Below are positions 33,485-42,305 of a stretch of DNA of 61,450 nucleotides, piece after piece (within the stretch, counting starts at the first letter, position 1; every line of letters begins with the position of its first letter). Where the stretch lies: the NCBI GenBank assembly GCA_035574915.1, contig DATLYJ010000177.1:1-61450 (forward strand), in the 5' to 3' direction. Position numbers and translations under genes: made by a program. A model generated the notes under the pieces. The model ran no database searches and was not told the DNA's origin. It saw nothing but the letters and a program-made list of their open reading frames with translations. This DNA comes from Dehalococcoidia bacterium. Lineage in GTDB: Bacteria > Chloroflexota > Dehalococcoidia > DSTF01 > WHTK01.

Positions 33485-34869
33485 GGATAGGCCTCCTCCA
33501 CCTGTTTGTGCTCCGCGACACGCCGCAAATTCCGCGGTCCCACCCTTGCCTTAAGGGCGGTCCAGCCAGACCAGCAGCAGGCCGCCGCTCTGCGGCGCGG
33601 GTAAACGTTCTCGCCGCCGGAAATGATCATGTCCTTGACGCGGTCCTGGATGTAGACGTAGCCTTCGGCGTCCATGACGCCCGCATCGCCGGTGTGCATC
33701 CAGCCGCCGCGCAATGCGGCGCCGGACTCGTCCGGCAGGTTCCAGTAGCCGCGCATCATCTGTGGCCCCCGGACGATGATCTCGCCGATGCTTCCGGGAG
33801 CCAGCGGGCGGTCCTCCTCGTCCACGACGCGGATCTCCGTCCCCATGACGGCGCGGCCGGCAGAGGTTAGCAGATGCGGCCTGCCATTGAGCGCAGCGAC
33901 GTGATCGTCGGGGCTGAGGACCGTCGCGACGGCCGTGAGTTCGGTCATGCCGTAGGCCTGCATGAAACCGCAGCCAAACGTCTGCATCGCCGCCCGGAGG
34001 GTGCTCTCCGCAATCGGTGAGGCGCCGTAGGCGATGGAGCGCAGGCTTCGGTACTCGCGCTGAGCGACATCGGGGACGGCGACGAGGCAGGCCTGGATCA
34101 TCGCCGGCACCAGAGTGCAAGCGTTGATGTTGTCTTCGCTCAGGGCGCGCACGACTTCGGCGGGGATGAAGTCCTGGTGTATCACGGAGGTGCCGCCGGC
34201 GGCGACGGTGTCCAGCAGGCTGATGACGCCGGCCGCGTGGTACAGGGGGACGACGATGAGATAGCGGTCTCCGGGCTGGACCAACACCGAGCTGGTAAGC
34301 ACCTGCATGACGTTGGCGGTTACCGCGCGGTGGGTGAGCAGCGCCCCCTTGGGATGGCCGGTGGTGCCGCTCGTGTACATCTGGTAGGCGTCTTCGTCCT
34401 CCCGGACGTAGCGCTGCGGCGCTTCCGTCGAGGCCCCTGCGAGCCAGCCGCCGTAAGCCTCCCAGCCCGCCGGCGCGCTCTCGGCGAGCGCAACGAAGCG
34501 CCTCACGCCGCGAAGGCTGGTGCGAACGCCGTCGATTCCGGACGTGTACTCGGCGCTGGCGATCAGGAGCTTGGCGCCGGCATCGTTGATGATGTACTCC
34601 CATTCAGGTGGAGCGAGCCGGTAGTTAAGGGGTACTGGGACGAGGCCGGCCTTCGAGGCGCCGAAGTACATCAGGGCATAATCGAGGCTGTTCCGCGACA
34701 GGTAGGCAAAGCGCTCCCCGGGCGCGAGGCCGGACGCAAGGAGAGCGTTGGCGAGGCGGTTGCTCTCCAGGCGCGCCTCGGCATAGCTCATGCGCCGGCC
34801 GCCGTAGACGGCGAAGTCGTGTTGTGGCCGGACGCTCGCCTGGTAGTCGAGAAGGTCGTGTAACCGCAC
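33481..34869 (-). CDS. Acyl-CoA synthetase (AMP-forming), C-terminally truncated
   Basis: Class I adenylate-forming enzyme that should activate a carboxylic acid to acyl-CoA. The N-terminal domain is complete: A3 loop MYTSGTTGHPKGALLTHRAV, PLYHAAGVISLLDTV, YGMTELTAVATVL (A5), GWMHTGDAGVMD (A7) and DRVKDMIISGGENVYP (A8 hinge). Immediately after ENVYPR (residue 425) the sequence turns into about 37 unrelated residues (RAAACCWSGWTALKARVGP...), so the whole C-terminal subdomain with the catalytic A10 lysine is missing; 462 residues instead of roughly 510-550. Only about 120 bases separate this point from the EthD start, so no other frame can encode it. Probably inactive or adenylation-impaired. 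Confidence 0.85.
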   Translation of the reverse strand: MRLHDLLDYQASVRPQHDFAVYGGRRMSYAEARLESNRLANALLASGLAPGERFAYLSRNSLDYALMYFGASKAGLVPVPLNYRLAPPEWEYIINDAGAKLLIASAEYTSGIDGVRTSLRGVRRFVALAESAPAGWEAYGGWLAGASTEAPQRYVREDEDAYQMYTSGTTGHPKGALLTHRAVTANVMQVLTSSVLVQPGDRYLIVVPLYHAAGVISLLDTVAAGGTSVIHQDFIPAEVVRALSEDNINACTLVPAMIQACLVAVPDVAQREYRSLRSIAYGASPIAESTLRAAMQTFGCGFMQAYGMTELTAVATVLSPDDHVAALNGRPHLLTSAGRAVMGTEIRVVDEEDRPLAPGSIGEIIVRGPQMMRGYWNLPDESGAALRGGWMHTGDAGVMDAEGYVYIQDRVKDMIISGGENVYPRRRAAACCWSGWTALKARVGPRNLRRVAEHKQVEEAYP

Positions 34870-34952
34870 GTTCTCTACCTCCCGCTTAGCACTTACTTAG
34901 GCGAGCGGAGTCTAGATCGGCGGACACCGCCTTACAACGGGGCCGCGAGACA

Positions 34953-36521
34953 TTAGCGCCAGGCAGGCGCGTGCGAGAGCCGGTCCGCCTCTTCTCTCAA
35001 GGCGGCGGCGCGCCCGCCGAGCAGGGGCGCGAGGACGTCCAGGACGGCATGCGCCTCCCGCGGGCCAAAGTCTGGTTGCCAGACCAGGCGTGTGCGGCGC
35101 TGCACCAGGTCTTCGAGAGTGCGTGCCTCCTCGCGTACCAGGGCAAAGGCGAGCTGGCCGGCGAGGACGGGAGACGACTCGACGACGCGTCGAGTGTAGC
35201 GCTCGTCTGCCGCGATGAAGTCGAATGCTTCGCCTGCGCGGGGGCCGTACACGCCCTGGAGGTAGCGGTACAGGTCGAGGCGGTCGGTCATGACCGGCGT
35301 TGCCGGATACGTCTCGCGGAAAAACGGGGCCTTCCTGGTGGGCGAAGGCACGTGCGGGCGCCCGAGGACTCGCAGGAGGCGGTCGACCGCTTCCGCCGCC
35401 ATGTGGCGATAGGTCGTGTACTTGCCTCCGAGTAGCGTGACGAAGGCAGGCGGTGTGACGAAGACGCGGTGGCGGCGGGAGATCGCGCCAGCGTCCACCC
35501 CCGGCTTGTCGGGGGCGATCAGCGGCCGCAGGCCGGCGTAGGCGAAGGAGATTGACTCCTTCGATAGTCCTGAGTGGGGCAGGTATCGGGCGGCAGCCGA
35601 CAGGAGGTAGTCGACGTCCTCACTAGTGGGCTCGACGGCGTCGGGGTCGCCGTCGAAGGGCGTGTCGGTGGTGCCGACCAGCGAGCGGTCCGCCCACGGG
35701 ATGACGAAGAAGACGCGGTCGTCGGGGCCGGTCGGCAGGATGAGGGCGTCGTCCAGGGGCAGGCGGGGGACAACGATGTGCGCGCCCCTGGTGGGCCTCA
35801 GTTTCCCGCCTTCGAGCCCGGCCAGCCTTGCGACCTCATCGCCCCAGGGGCCGCCGCAGTTGACGACGGCCGCGGCGCTGACGCTGCCCTCATCGCCGTC
35901 GCAGCTCCGGTAGCGGACGCGGTAACCGCGATGCTCGCGTTCGATGTCCAGCACCTCGGTGTAGCTCCGGCATTCAGCGCCGGCCCGGGTCGCGGAGAGG
36001 GCGTTTTCGAGGCACATGCGGGCGTCGTCCATGCGGTCGTCCCAGTAACGGACGGCGCCGCGCAGCCCCTCACGGCGCAGCCCCGGGTTGGCAGCCAGGG
36101 CCCCAGCCGGCGAAAGCCGGCGGCTCCGCTCCACGTTGCGGAAGCCCGCGAGGAGGTCGTACACGGCAATGCCCAGGCGCACCTTCCAGAGTGGGTCGGG
36201 GTCGCCGTCGTAGACCGGGTAGAGGAAGCTCTGCGGCCAGACCAGGTGAGGCAGGAGCCGGCCGAGGATGTGGCGCTCCCGCTGGGACTCGAAGACCAGG
36301 CCAAACTCGTAGTGCTTGAGATAACGCAGGCCGCCGTGGGCGATCTTCGTCGACCGCGACGACGTCCCGCTGGCATAGTCACCCTTCTCGAAGAGACACA
36401 CGGAGAGCCCGCGCAGGGCGGCATCGCGCGCGACGCCCGTACCGTTGATGCCACCGCCGATCACTACGGCGTCGAAATGACGGCCGTCGAGCGGAGGCCG
36501 CCGCGGCGCGCCAGCGGTCAT
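34953..36521 (-). CDS. glpD: Glycerol-3-phosphate dehydrogenase (FAD)
   Basis: A 522-residue flavoprotein that oxidises glycerol-3-phosphate to dihydroxyacetone phosphate and passes electrons to quinone. The FAD dinucleotide fold reads FDAVVIGGGINGTGVARDAA; family signatures GTSSRSTKIAHGGLRYLKHY, VVNCGGPWGD, WADRSLVGTTDTPFDGDP and LLGGKYTTYRHMA are all present, followed by a C-terminal helical domain. The start ATG 36521 overlaps the glpK stop as ATGA. Length matches GlpD; the protein is probably peripheral to the membrane. The pair provides glycerol catabolism or lipid-backbone turnover. Confidence 0.95.
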   Translation of the reverse strand: MTAGAPRRPPLDGRHFDAVVIGGGINGTGVARDAALRGLSVCLFEKGDYASGTSSRSTKIAHGGLRYLKHYEFGLVFESQRERHILGRLLPHLVWPQSFLYPVYDGDPDPLWKVRLGIAVYDLLAGFRNVERSRRLSPAGALAANPGLRREGLRGAVRYWDDRMDDARMCLENALSATRAGAECRSYTEVLDIEREHRGYRVRYRSCDGDEGSVSAAAVVNCGGPWGDEVARLAGLEGGKLRPTRGAHIVVPRLPLDDALILPTGPDDRVFFVIPWADRSLVGTTDTPFDGDPDAVEPTSEDVDYLLSAAARYLPHSGLSKESISFAYAGLRPLIAPDKPGVDAGAISRRHRVFVTPPAFVTLLGGKYTTYRHMAAEAVDRLLRVLGRPHVPSPTRKAPFFRETYPATPVMTDRLDLYRYLQGVYGPRAGEAFDFIAADERYTRRVVESSPVLAGQLAFALVREEARTLEDLVQRRTRLVWQPDFGPREAHAVLDVLAPLLGGRAAALREEADRLSHAPAWR

Positions 36522-38020
36522 TCGAGCCCTTCGAAGGGCGGTAGCCTGGTGGCCAGGAGGCCCTCGACCGCCGCAGACCAGCGGCCTCTTTCGCCCCGCC
36601 GCGCCGCCGCGCGGGCGGAAGGGGTGAACCGCCGCTCCTCGCGCCGGAGCGCCGCCACCTCCGCCTCGTCTTTCCAGAGGCCCACGGCAATCCCGGCCAG
36701 GTAAGCGGCGCCCAGGCCTGTCGATTCCACGGACTCGGGCCGGGACAGGACGGCGCCGCAGAGGTCCGCCTGCAGCTGCATCAAGAAGTCGTTGCCGGCG
36801 GCGCCACCGTCGACGCGCAATTCGCGCACCGCCACGCCCGCTTCCTCGGCCATTATGTCGAGGACATCTTGCGCCTGGTAAGCCATGCTCTCCAGGGCCG
36901 CCCGCACGATGTGCGCCGGCCGCGTGCCGCGCGTGAGCCCGAAGATCGCCCCGCGCGCGTCCGGGCCCCAGTACGGCGTCCCGAGCCCGACAAAGGCCGG
37001 CACGAACACCACGCCGCCGCTATCAGGCACGCTCGTCGCCAGCGCTTCGGCCTCGCCCAGGTCCCGGATCAGGCCCAGGTTGTCTCGACACCACTGCACC
37101 GCCGCGCCGGCCACGAAGATCGATCCCTCGAGGGCGTAGACGGGCCGGCCGTCGCCCGAGGCGGTGGGAGTCGAGAGCAGGCCGCCGCTGGAGTCCACCC
37201 GGCGCCCCGTGTTCAGGAGGATGAAGCAGCCGGTGCCATAGGTGGCCTTCGCCTGGCCGGCCTGGAAACAGGCCTGGCCGAAGAGGGCCGCCTGCTGGTC
37301 CCCCGCCTGTGCCGCGATGGGCACGCCCGCCGCTATCGCTCCGCAGGCGACCGTCTCGCCGCGGACGCCGGCCGAGGGCCTGACCTCCGGCATGGCCGCG
37401 CGCGTCAGGGCAAAGGCGTCCAGAAGGGCGTCATCCCAGTCGAATCGGTCGATGTCGAAGGCGAGGGTCCGCGCGGCATTCGTAACGTCCGTCACATGCA
37501 GGACGCCGCCGGACAGCCGGTAGGCCAGCCAGGAGTCTATGGTGCCGAAGGCTGCGTCCCCGGCGGAGACCATCCGCGCGACCTCCGGCTGCTCGCGCGC
37601 CAGCCAGAGCGTCTTCGTGCCGCTGAAGTAGGGGTCAAGGAGGAGGCCCGTCTTACGCCGCACCTCGGCTTCCAGTCCGGCCGCCTTCAGCTCTTCGCAG
37701 ATAGCGGCGGAACGGCGGCACTGCCAGACGATGGCGTTGTGCAGCGGCCGGCCCGTCCGCCGGTCCCAGAACAAGAACGTCTCACGCTGGTTCGTTATGC
37801 CGATGGCGACGGGGTCCACTCCCGAGCCCCGGAGGGCGTCCGCCGCGGCCGCGAGAGTCGCCTCCCATATCTCCTCGGCGTCGTGCTCGACCCAGCCCGG
37901 CTTCGGATAGTGCTGGGGGAACTCGCGGTATCCGCGGGAAAGCACCCGCCCGTCCTCGCCCACCGTGAGGACGGTGACGCCCGTCGTGCCGGCATCGATC
38001 GCGAGGACGGCGCCAGGCAT
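36518..38020 (-). CDS. glpK: Glycerol kinase
   Basis: A 500-residue FGGY kinase phosphorylating glycerol to sn-glycerol-3-phosphate. Family features are VLAIDAGTTGVTVLTV (phosphate-1), ITNQRETFLFWDRRTGRPLH (substrate loop), IVWQCRRS, LLLDPYFSGTKTLWL, KATYGTGCFILLNTG (phosphate-2) and RVDGGAAGNDFLMQLQADL (adenosine). Normally the first motif has Thr-Ser rather than Thr-Gly after the second Thr (GTTSSR); here it is GTTGVT, a mild deviation. It starts three bases after the peptidase gene and is coupled to glpD downstream. Confidence 0.95.
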   Translation of the reverse strand: MPGAVLAIDAGTTGVTVLTVGEDGRVLSRGYREFPQHYPKPGWVEHDAEEIWEATLAAAADALRGSGVDPVAIGITNQRETFLFWDRRTGRPLHNAIVWQCRRSAAICEELKAAGLEAEVRRKTGLLLDPYFSGTKTLWLAREQPEVARMVSAGDAAFGTIDSWLAYRLSGGVLHVTDVTNAARTLAFDIDRFDWDDALLDAFALTRAAMPEVRPSAGVRGETVACGAIAAGVPIAAQAGDQQAALFGQACFQAGQAKATYGTGCFILLNTGRRVDSSGGLLSTPTASGDGRPVYALEGSIFVAGAAVQWCRDNLGLIRDLGEAEALATSVPDSGGVVFVPAFVGLGTPYWGPDARGAIFGLTRGTRPAHIVRAALESMAYQAQDVLDIMAEEAGVAVRELRVDGGAAGNDFLMQLQADLCGAVLSRPESVESTGLGAAYLAGIAVGLWKDEAEVAALRREERRFTPSARAAARRGERGRWSAAVEGLLATRLPPFEGLE

Positions 38021-38023
38021 CTC

Positions 38024-39340
38024 CTAGGCCTGAGCCGCGCCCGGCTTGAACGTCAGGGCGGCCGCAGCGTAGACCTTCGCCGCCCGGACGAGGTCGGCTA
38101 TCTTCACGAACTCGTTCGGGCCGTGCGCGCCGCCGCCGGCCGAGCCGGCGCCAAAGCCGACGGATGGTATGCCGGCGATGTGGTGGGTGGAGATGCCATC
38201 GGTGCCGCCGCTCAGGAGCCGCAGGGCCGGCAGCGTCCCGGTCGCGGCCTTGACCGCCGCACGCATGTGCTGGACGAAGGGGTGCGAGGGCGACTCGTAG
38301 TAGCCCGCGCTGCCGGCCAGGCTCGGCCGGACCTCGGCTTCGACGCCCTGCACGCCCGCCTCGGCGACGAGCTCCAGCATGCGGGCACGGACCTTCTCGC
38401 GGTCGCAGCCGGGCGTGAGGCGGATGTCGAAGGTGGCGGTGGCCTCGTCCGGGATGACGTTGGTCTTGACGCCTCCGTTGATCATGGTCAGGGCCACGCT
38501 CGGGTAGAGGAAGAGATTGCGCGCCATCTCGGCGTCCGCGCCTTCCAGGCCGGAGTTGGCGACGAGGTCCTCGCCCGAAGCCTTAGCCACCGGGTACAGC
38601 TCCTCCGGCAGCTCCAAACGGAACTCGCCGATGCGGCGGGCGTAGGGGATGACCGCGAGGAGTTTGTCGATGGCGTTGTCGCTGCCCATGGGACGGGAGG
38701 CGTGGCCGGCGGTGCCCCTGGCACGGAGCGTGGTGCCCATGCCGCCCTTGCAGCCGATGTCTACGGTCGGCGAGGCGCCCGTCCAGCCATCGCCGATAAG
38801 GCAGGCGTCAGCGCGGAAGAGGCCGGCTTCTGCGATCTTGCGAGCGCCGTCGGCGCCGCCGACCTCCTCGTCGCAGGTGAACCAGAACTCTACCGTCGGC
38901 CCGAGGCGGTCTCCGAGGCTGTGCAGGAGACCGGCCACTACGATGGCCGCGGCGTCGCCACCCTTCATGTCGGTGGTGCCGCGGCCGTAGACGCGGCCGC
39001 CCGTGATCTCGCCGCTGAAGGGGTCGCGCTCCCAGGCGTCGAGTTTGCCCGGCGGGACGACATCTATATGGCCGAGCCAGATGAGCCTTCCCTCTCCCCG
39101 GCCCGGGACCGTCGCGCAGAGGCTGGCCTTGCCGGAGACGAACTCGTGCACCCGCGTCTCCAGGCCCTGCCGGCGAAGGACGGCGTCGACCGCCTCGACC
39201 AGGGCAGCAGTGTCGCCGGGCGGGTTGACGGTAGGGATGCGCACCAGGCGCGAAGTGAGCTCGGCGAGCTCATCCCCAAGCGAGTCGATCCGCGTGAGCA
39301 GGTCTGAAAGGGTCTCGCTGGCAGAGTTCTCGGAAGTCAC
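38024..39340 (-). CDS. M20 family metallopeptidase (ArgE/DapE-like)
   Basis: A 438-residue co-catalytic zinc hydrolase. Metal-ligand motifs are IWLGHIDVVPPG (His and catalytic Asp), GRGTTDMKGGDAAA (bridging Asp), FTCDEEVGGADGA (catalytic Glu plus ligand Glu), IGDGWTGASPT and the C-terminal GAGSAGGGAHGPNEFV (His). The dimerisation lid runs from GCKGGMGTTLRARGTAGHAS. It probably hydrolyses an N-acyl amino acid or peptide; family members include DapE, ArgE and carboxypeptidases. It lies 5 bases downstream of an enoyl-CoA hydratase gene and 3 upstream of glpK, so all are likely one transcript. Confidence 0.92.
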   Translation of the reverse strand: MTSENSASETLSDLLTRIDSLGDELAELTSRLVRIPTVNPPGDTAALVEAVDAVLRRQGLETRVHEFVSGKASLCATVPGRGEGRLIWLGHIDVVPPGKLDAWERDPFSGEITGGRVYGRGTTDMKGGDAAAIVVAGLLHSLGDRLGPTVEFWFTCDEEVGGADGARKIAEAGLFRADACLIGDGWTGASPTVDIGCKGGMGTTLRARGTAGHASRPMGSDNAIDKLLAVIPYARRIGEFRLELPEELYPVAKASGEDLVANSGLEGADAEMARNLFLYPSVALTMINGGVKTNVIPDEATATFDIRLTPGCDREKVRARMLELVAEAGVQGVEAEVRPSLAGSAGYYESPSHPFVQHMRAAVKAATGTLPALRLLSGGTDGISTHHIAGIPSVGFGAGSAGGGAHGPNEFVKIADLVRAAKVYAAAALTFKPGAAQA

Positions 39341-39345
39341 CGGCG

Positions 39346-40164
39346 CTACTCCCCTGTGAAGCGCGGCTCGCGCTTCTCGGCGAAGGCGCGCGCGCCCTCT
39401 CGGTGGTCGGAGCTCAGGCGGCCGTAGCGCTGGTAGAACGCCTCCTGGTCCAGCACGGCCTGCAAGGTGCCGCTCTCCGCCAGGTTCAGGTTCTCCTTCA
39501 TGCGCGCCATGGCCGCGGTCGGGCCAGCAGCGAGGCCGGCACAGAAGGCCAGCGCCTCTTCCATGAGGCTGTCGTGCTCGTAGACCCGGTTGGCGATGCC
39601 GAGCTCGAGGGCCCTCTGAGCGTCGACGATCTCGGCCGTGAAGAACAGCTCGCGCGCCCGGCCGGAGCCGACAATGCGGGGCAGAAAGAAGCTGGCGCCG
39701 AAGTCGCCGCTGAGGCCGACGTTGCGGAAGGCGGTCCCGAAGCGGGCTCGGTCAGAGCAGAGGCGGACGTCGCAGGCAAGGGCGATGCTGAAGCCGGCGC
39801 CAGCAGCAACGCCGTTGACGATGGCCACCGTGGGCTTGGCCATGGTGTGCAGAGGTAGCGAAACGGCGTTCTGGAAGCCCCGCAGCTGCGCGGCGGAGCG
39901 GTCGACCATGCCCGCCGGCGACCCGGTGGAGCCAGCGCCGCGTGAGGCCATGGCCGCCATGCCCTTCACGTCGCCCCCGGAGCAGAACGCGCGGCCCGCG
40001 CCGGTGAGGGCGACGCAGCGGACCGCGCGGTCGCGCGCGCACTCCGCCAGGGCCTCGCCAAGCGCCTCGAACATCGTGTCGGTGAGGGCGTTGAGGCTGT
40101 CCGGGCGGTTCAGGGTGATGAGGGCGACGCCGTCGCTTCGCTTTTCGAAGAGCAACTCTTCCAT
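39346..40164 (-). CDS. Enoyl-CoA hydratase/isomerase family protein
   Basis: A 272-residue crotonase: VALITLNRPDSLNALTDTMF, CVALTGAGRAFCSGGDVKGM (oxyanion hole), KPTVAIVNGVAAGAGFSIAL and the C-terminal trimerisation helix ending FAEKREPRFTG. Position after the second oxyanion segment is RNVGLSGDFGASFFLP, with Asp rather than a catalytic Glu as in isomerase-like members. ATG 40164 has GGAGGAGCGC upstream; a second ATG six codons earlier has none. First gene of the unit that continues into the M20 peptidase and glp genes. Confidence 0.9.
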   Translation of the reverse strand: MEELLFEKRSDGVALITLNRPDSLNALTDTMFEALGEALAECARDRAVRCVALTGAGRAFCSGGDVKGMAAMASRGAGSTGSPAGMVDRSAAQLRGFQNAVSLPLHTMAKPTVAIVNGVAAGAGFSIALACDVRLCSDRARFGTAFRNVGLSGDFGASFFLPRIVGSGRARELFFTAEIVDAQRALELGIANRVYEHDSLMEEALAFCAGLAAGPTAAMARMKENLNLAESGTLQAVLDQEAFYQRYGRLSSDHREGARAFAEKREPRFTGE

Positions 40165-40341
40165 GCGCTCCTCCGCCGGCATCCGGCCGCGAGTAGCTGT
40201 CGCCACGGGCGCGGCAGCCGCTGGCCCGAATGCTAATTGCAGCGAGGCACGAGGGGCAAGGAATCCAGGGAGCGTCGGGCGGCGTATTAAGGGATGAGGC
40301 GCTGTCAGCCCGGTGCGGGAGCGTGGGGCGAACAGAGCCTG

Positions 40342-40380
40342 GAGGGAAGAGACGGGGAGCGACTCTTCCCTCTTTTTCTT
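40342..40380 (+). terminator. Strong intrinsic terminator on the plus strand without an upstream gene
   Basis: A perfect 10-bp stem GAGGGAAGAG (40342-40351) / CTCTTCCCTC (40363-40372) with an 11-base loop is followed by TTTTTCTTT. It has the only long T-tract I see in the window. It acts on plus-strand transcripts, but both flanking genes are on the minus strand. The 337 bases between them (40165-40501) hold no convincing protein gene on either strand. Confidence 0.85.
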
Positions 40381-40501
40381 TGTCCGGGCTCCCCGGCGGG
40401 GCCGTGCGCGATCGGGATTCATCGACCGCCGGGAGAGGCCTGGTGGTGCCAGACGGGGCGACCGGGCGCCTGTGGCCGGTCAGCCCCGGCGCTGGAGCTC
40501 G

Positions 40502-41467
40502 TCAGGCAGCTATCGGTTCGCGCGAGGGCTCGCGACGGCGCAGCCGGCGTATGGCGGCGCGCAAGGGCGCCGGCCGCAGGGGCAACTCGAGGGCGTGGTG
40601 GCGCAGGCGCAGCGGTGGATGTGCAACGCCTTCCCACTCTCCATTCTCCAGGCGCGTGTAGCGCATGAAGACCACGTCGTGGTTTGCCTGACGGCCCGCG
40701 GGCCAGCCGGCGCGTTCCACGGCCGGTACCTTGAAACCGGCGGCAAATCCGGCAGGCAGGGCGCCGCCGCGATAGTGGAAGCGGACCGGCGGGACGCTTT
40801 CCGGATCGCTCGCGAGTGTGAAGCCGTCCGGGACGGGAGTCGTCGTAAGCGCGAAGCGGACGCTCGGCGGAAGCAGGTAGAGCGCGGCGTCGCGCAGTCG
40901 GGAGCCAACCCCCCGGCTGCGGTCGCCGAAGGCCGTGATCTGGAGCAGGATTGCGGTATCGCCGCGCATCGTCGCGGCCGTGTCCCAGGTACCGCCTCCC
41001 GTTATCGCATCGAAAGTCGGGTAGATGGCAAGCAGCCGCTGAGGGTCGCCGCCCGCCTCGACCAGGCCGGTCTGGAGCAGGCCCTCGACCGGGCCGAGCC
41101 CCGCCTCCTCGAAGAACCGGATCGTGTAGACGAAGCGCCCGGCGTTGCGCGCCATGCGCCTCATTTCCTCGAGGTCACGGGGCGCGAAGGGCCCCCACTC
41201 CGCGAGCAGTTCTTGCTGGATCGATTCGAGGGCGGCGTCGTCGTCCTTGAGGTCATCGAGGGTCGAGACCCGGTAGGGGTGCTCGTCGTCGAGGACGTCG
41301 GCGTAGACGCGGCCCTGATGGCGCATGACGTAAACGGTGCCCACGGCCACCGCGGCCGAGCCTGCGCCTACGAGCGCGGCCAGGCGCGGGTAGCCTCGGG
41401 CGCGTCGCACGTAGGTGAACGCGTCCCGCGAATGCTCAAGTAGGTGCAGCGCCTGGCCCTTCATCAC
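40502..41467 (-). CDS. Membrane-anchored protein with GNAT-like acyltransferase domain
   Basis: A 321-residue protein. An N-terminal hydrophobic helix (AALVGAGSAAVAVGTVYVM, about residues 30-48) is followed by a domain that reads like a GNAT core: VSTLDDLKDDDAALESIQQE, GLLQTGLVEAGGDPQRLLAI, then strand beta-4 ILLQITAFGDRSRGVGSRLR, where R-S-R-G-V-G matches the acetyl-CoA pyrophosphate loop RxxGxG, and the helix DAALYLLP. The last 100 residues (VRFHYRGGALPAGFAAGF) are unassigned, ending in an Arg-rich tail. This is unusual because most GNATs are soluble. The assignment is by pattern only. Confidence 0.6.
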   Translation of the reverse strand: MMKGQALHLLEHSRDAFTYVRRARGYPRLAALVGAGSAAVAVGTVYVMRHQGRVYADVLDDEHPYRVSTLDDLKDDDAALESIQQELLAEWGPFAPRDLEEMRRMARNAGRFVYTIRFFEEAGLGPVEGLLQTGLVEAGGDPQRLLAIYPTFDAITGGGTWDTAATMRGDTAILLQITAFGDRSRGVGSRLRDAALYLLPPSVRFALTTTPVPDGFTLASDPESVPPVRFHYRGGALPAGFAAGFKVPAVERAGWPAGRQANHDVVFMRYTRLENGEWEGVAHPPLRLRHHALELPLRPAPLRAAIRRLRRREPSREPIAA

Positions 41468-41573
41468 ATATGAATGATAGCCCTATAGGTATCGGCCGTA
41501 ATGTGACAGCGATAACAGCCGGCATATCCGTCATATTTCTCGCTGCGCCGTTCGGCCGGCAGGCGGGCGCGGC

Positions 41574-42305
41574 TCAAGACTCGCGCCAGCGCATTCCCCA
41601 GATGCCGGCGGCAAGGGCCGTAGCGGTGATCGCGGCGAGCAAGCCCATCTCCGCGTAAAGGACGCCCGCGCCGGAGAGCACGCCATCGATTGCGGTCGCC
41701 GCGTGGGTGTAGGGCGAGAGCCTGGCCGGCCACTCCATCCAGTCCGGTAGCCGCGAGAGCGGGTAGTACAGCGGCGAAAACAGGACGACGAGGATGCCGA
41801 TGGTGTTCGACAGCAGGTTCCCCATCTGGGCGCTCGGCGCCCAGGTACCGATTACAAGCGCCAGTCCCGTAAGCGAGAGAGCGCAGAGCACGAGCAACGG
41901 AGCGAGCCAGAGGCTTAACTCGATATCGATGCCGAACATGGGCGCGAACAGCAGGATGATGGCCGATGTGAGCAGCCCGCGCAGTAAGCCGGAGACGATG
42001 ATCCCGGCCGCGTAAGAGGCTTTGTGCACGGGAGAGGTCACGATCAGCTTCAGATGCTGGTTGAAGCGTTCGTTGACAAGGGTCTGCGACAGCTCATTCA
42101 CGATCGTCAGGCCCAGGCTGAAGACAAGCGAGCCGGTGATGAGCCTGCTGCCGACATCAACGCCTTCCGGCGAGAGGTTCTGGGCGAAGAAGAGGAAGGA
42201 GAGCGGGAAGAGAGTGAAGATCAGGAGATAGATGACCAACTCGCGCCGGATCACGAGAAAGTGGATCCAGGCCACCACCGCCGCATCGCTGATGAGCTTA
42301 GGCAA
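41574..42305 (-). CDS. ABC-2 type transporter permease
   Basis: A 243-residue permease with six hydrophobic segments: ELVIYLLIFTLFPLSFLFFA, LITGSLVFSLGLTIVNELSQ, ASYAAGIIVSGLLRGLLTSA, LWLAPLLVLCALSLTGLALV, LLSNTIGILVVLFSPLYYPL and GLLAAITATALAAGIWGM. The FSPLYYPLSRLPDWMEW segment after the fifth helix is the ABC-2 signature. Its start overlaps the ATPase gene by 8 bases. With that ATPase it would form an exporter for a drug, lipid or polysaccharide; the regulator and DUF4097 context suggest envelope stress. Confidence 0.92.
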   Translation of the reverse strand: MPKLISDAAVVAWIHFLVIRRELVIYLLIFTLFPLSFLFFAQNLSPEGVDVGSRLITGSLVFSLGLTIVNELSQTLVNERFNQHLKLIVTSPVHKASYAAGIIVSGLLRGLLTSAIILLFAPMFGIDIELSLWLAPLLVLCALSLTGLALVIGTWAPSAQMGNLLSNTIGILVVLFSPLYYPLSRLPDWMEWPARLSPYTHAATAIDGVLSGAGVLYAEMGLLAAITATALAAGIWGMRWRES

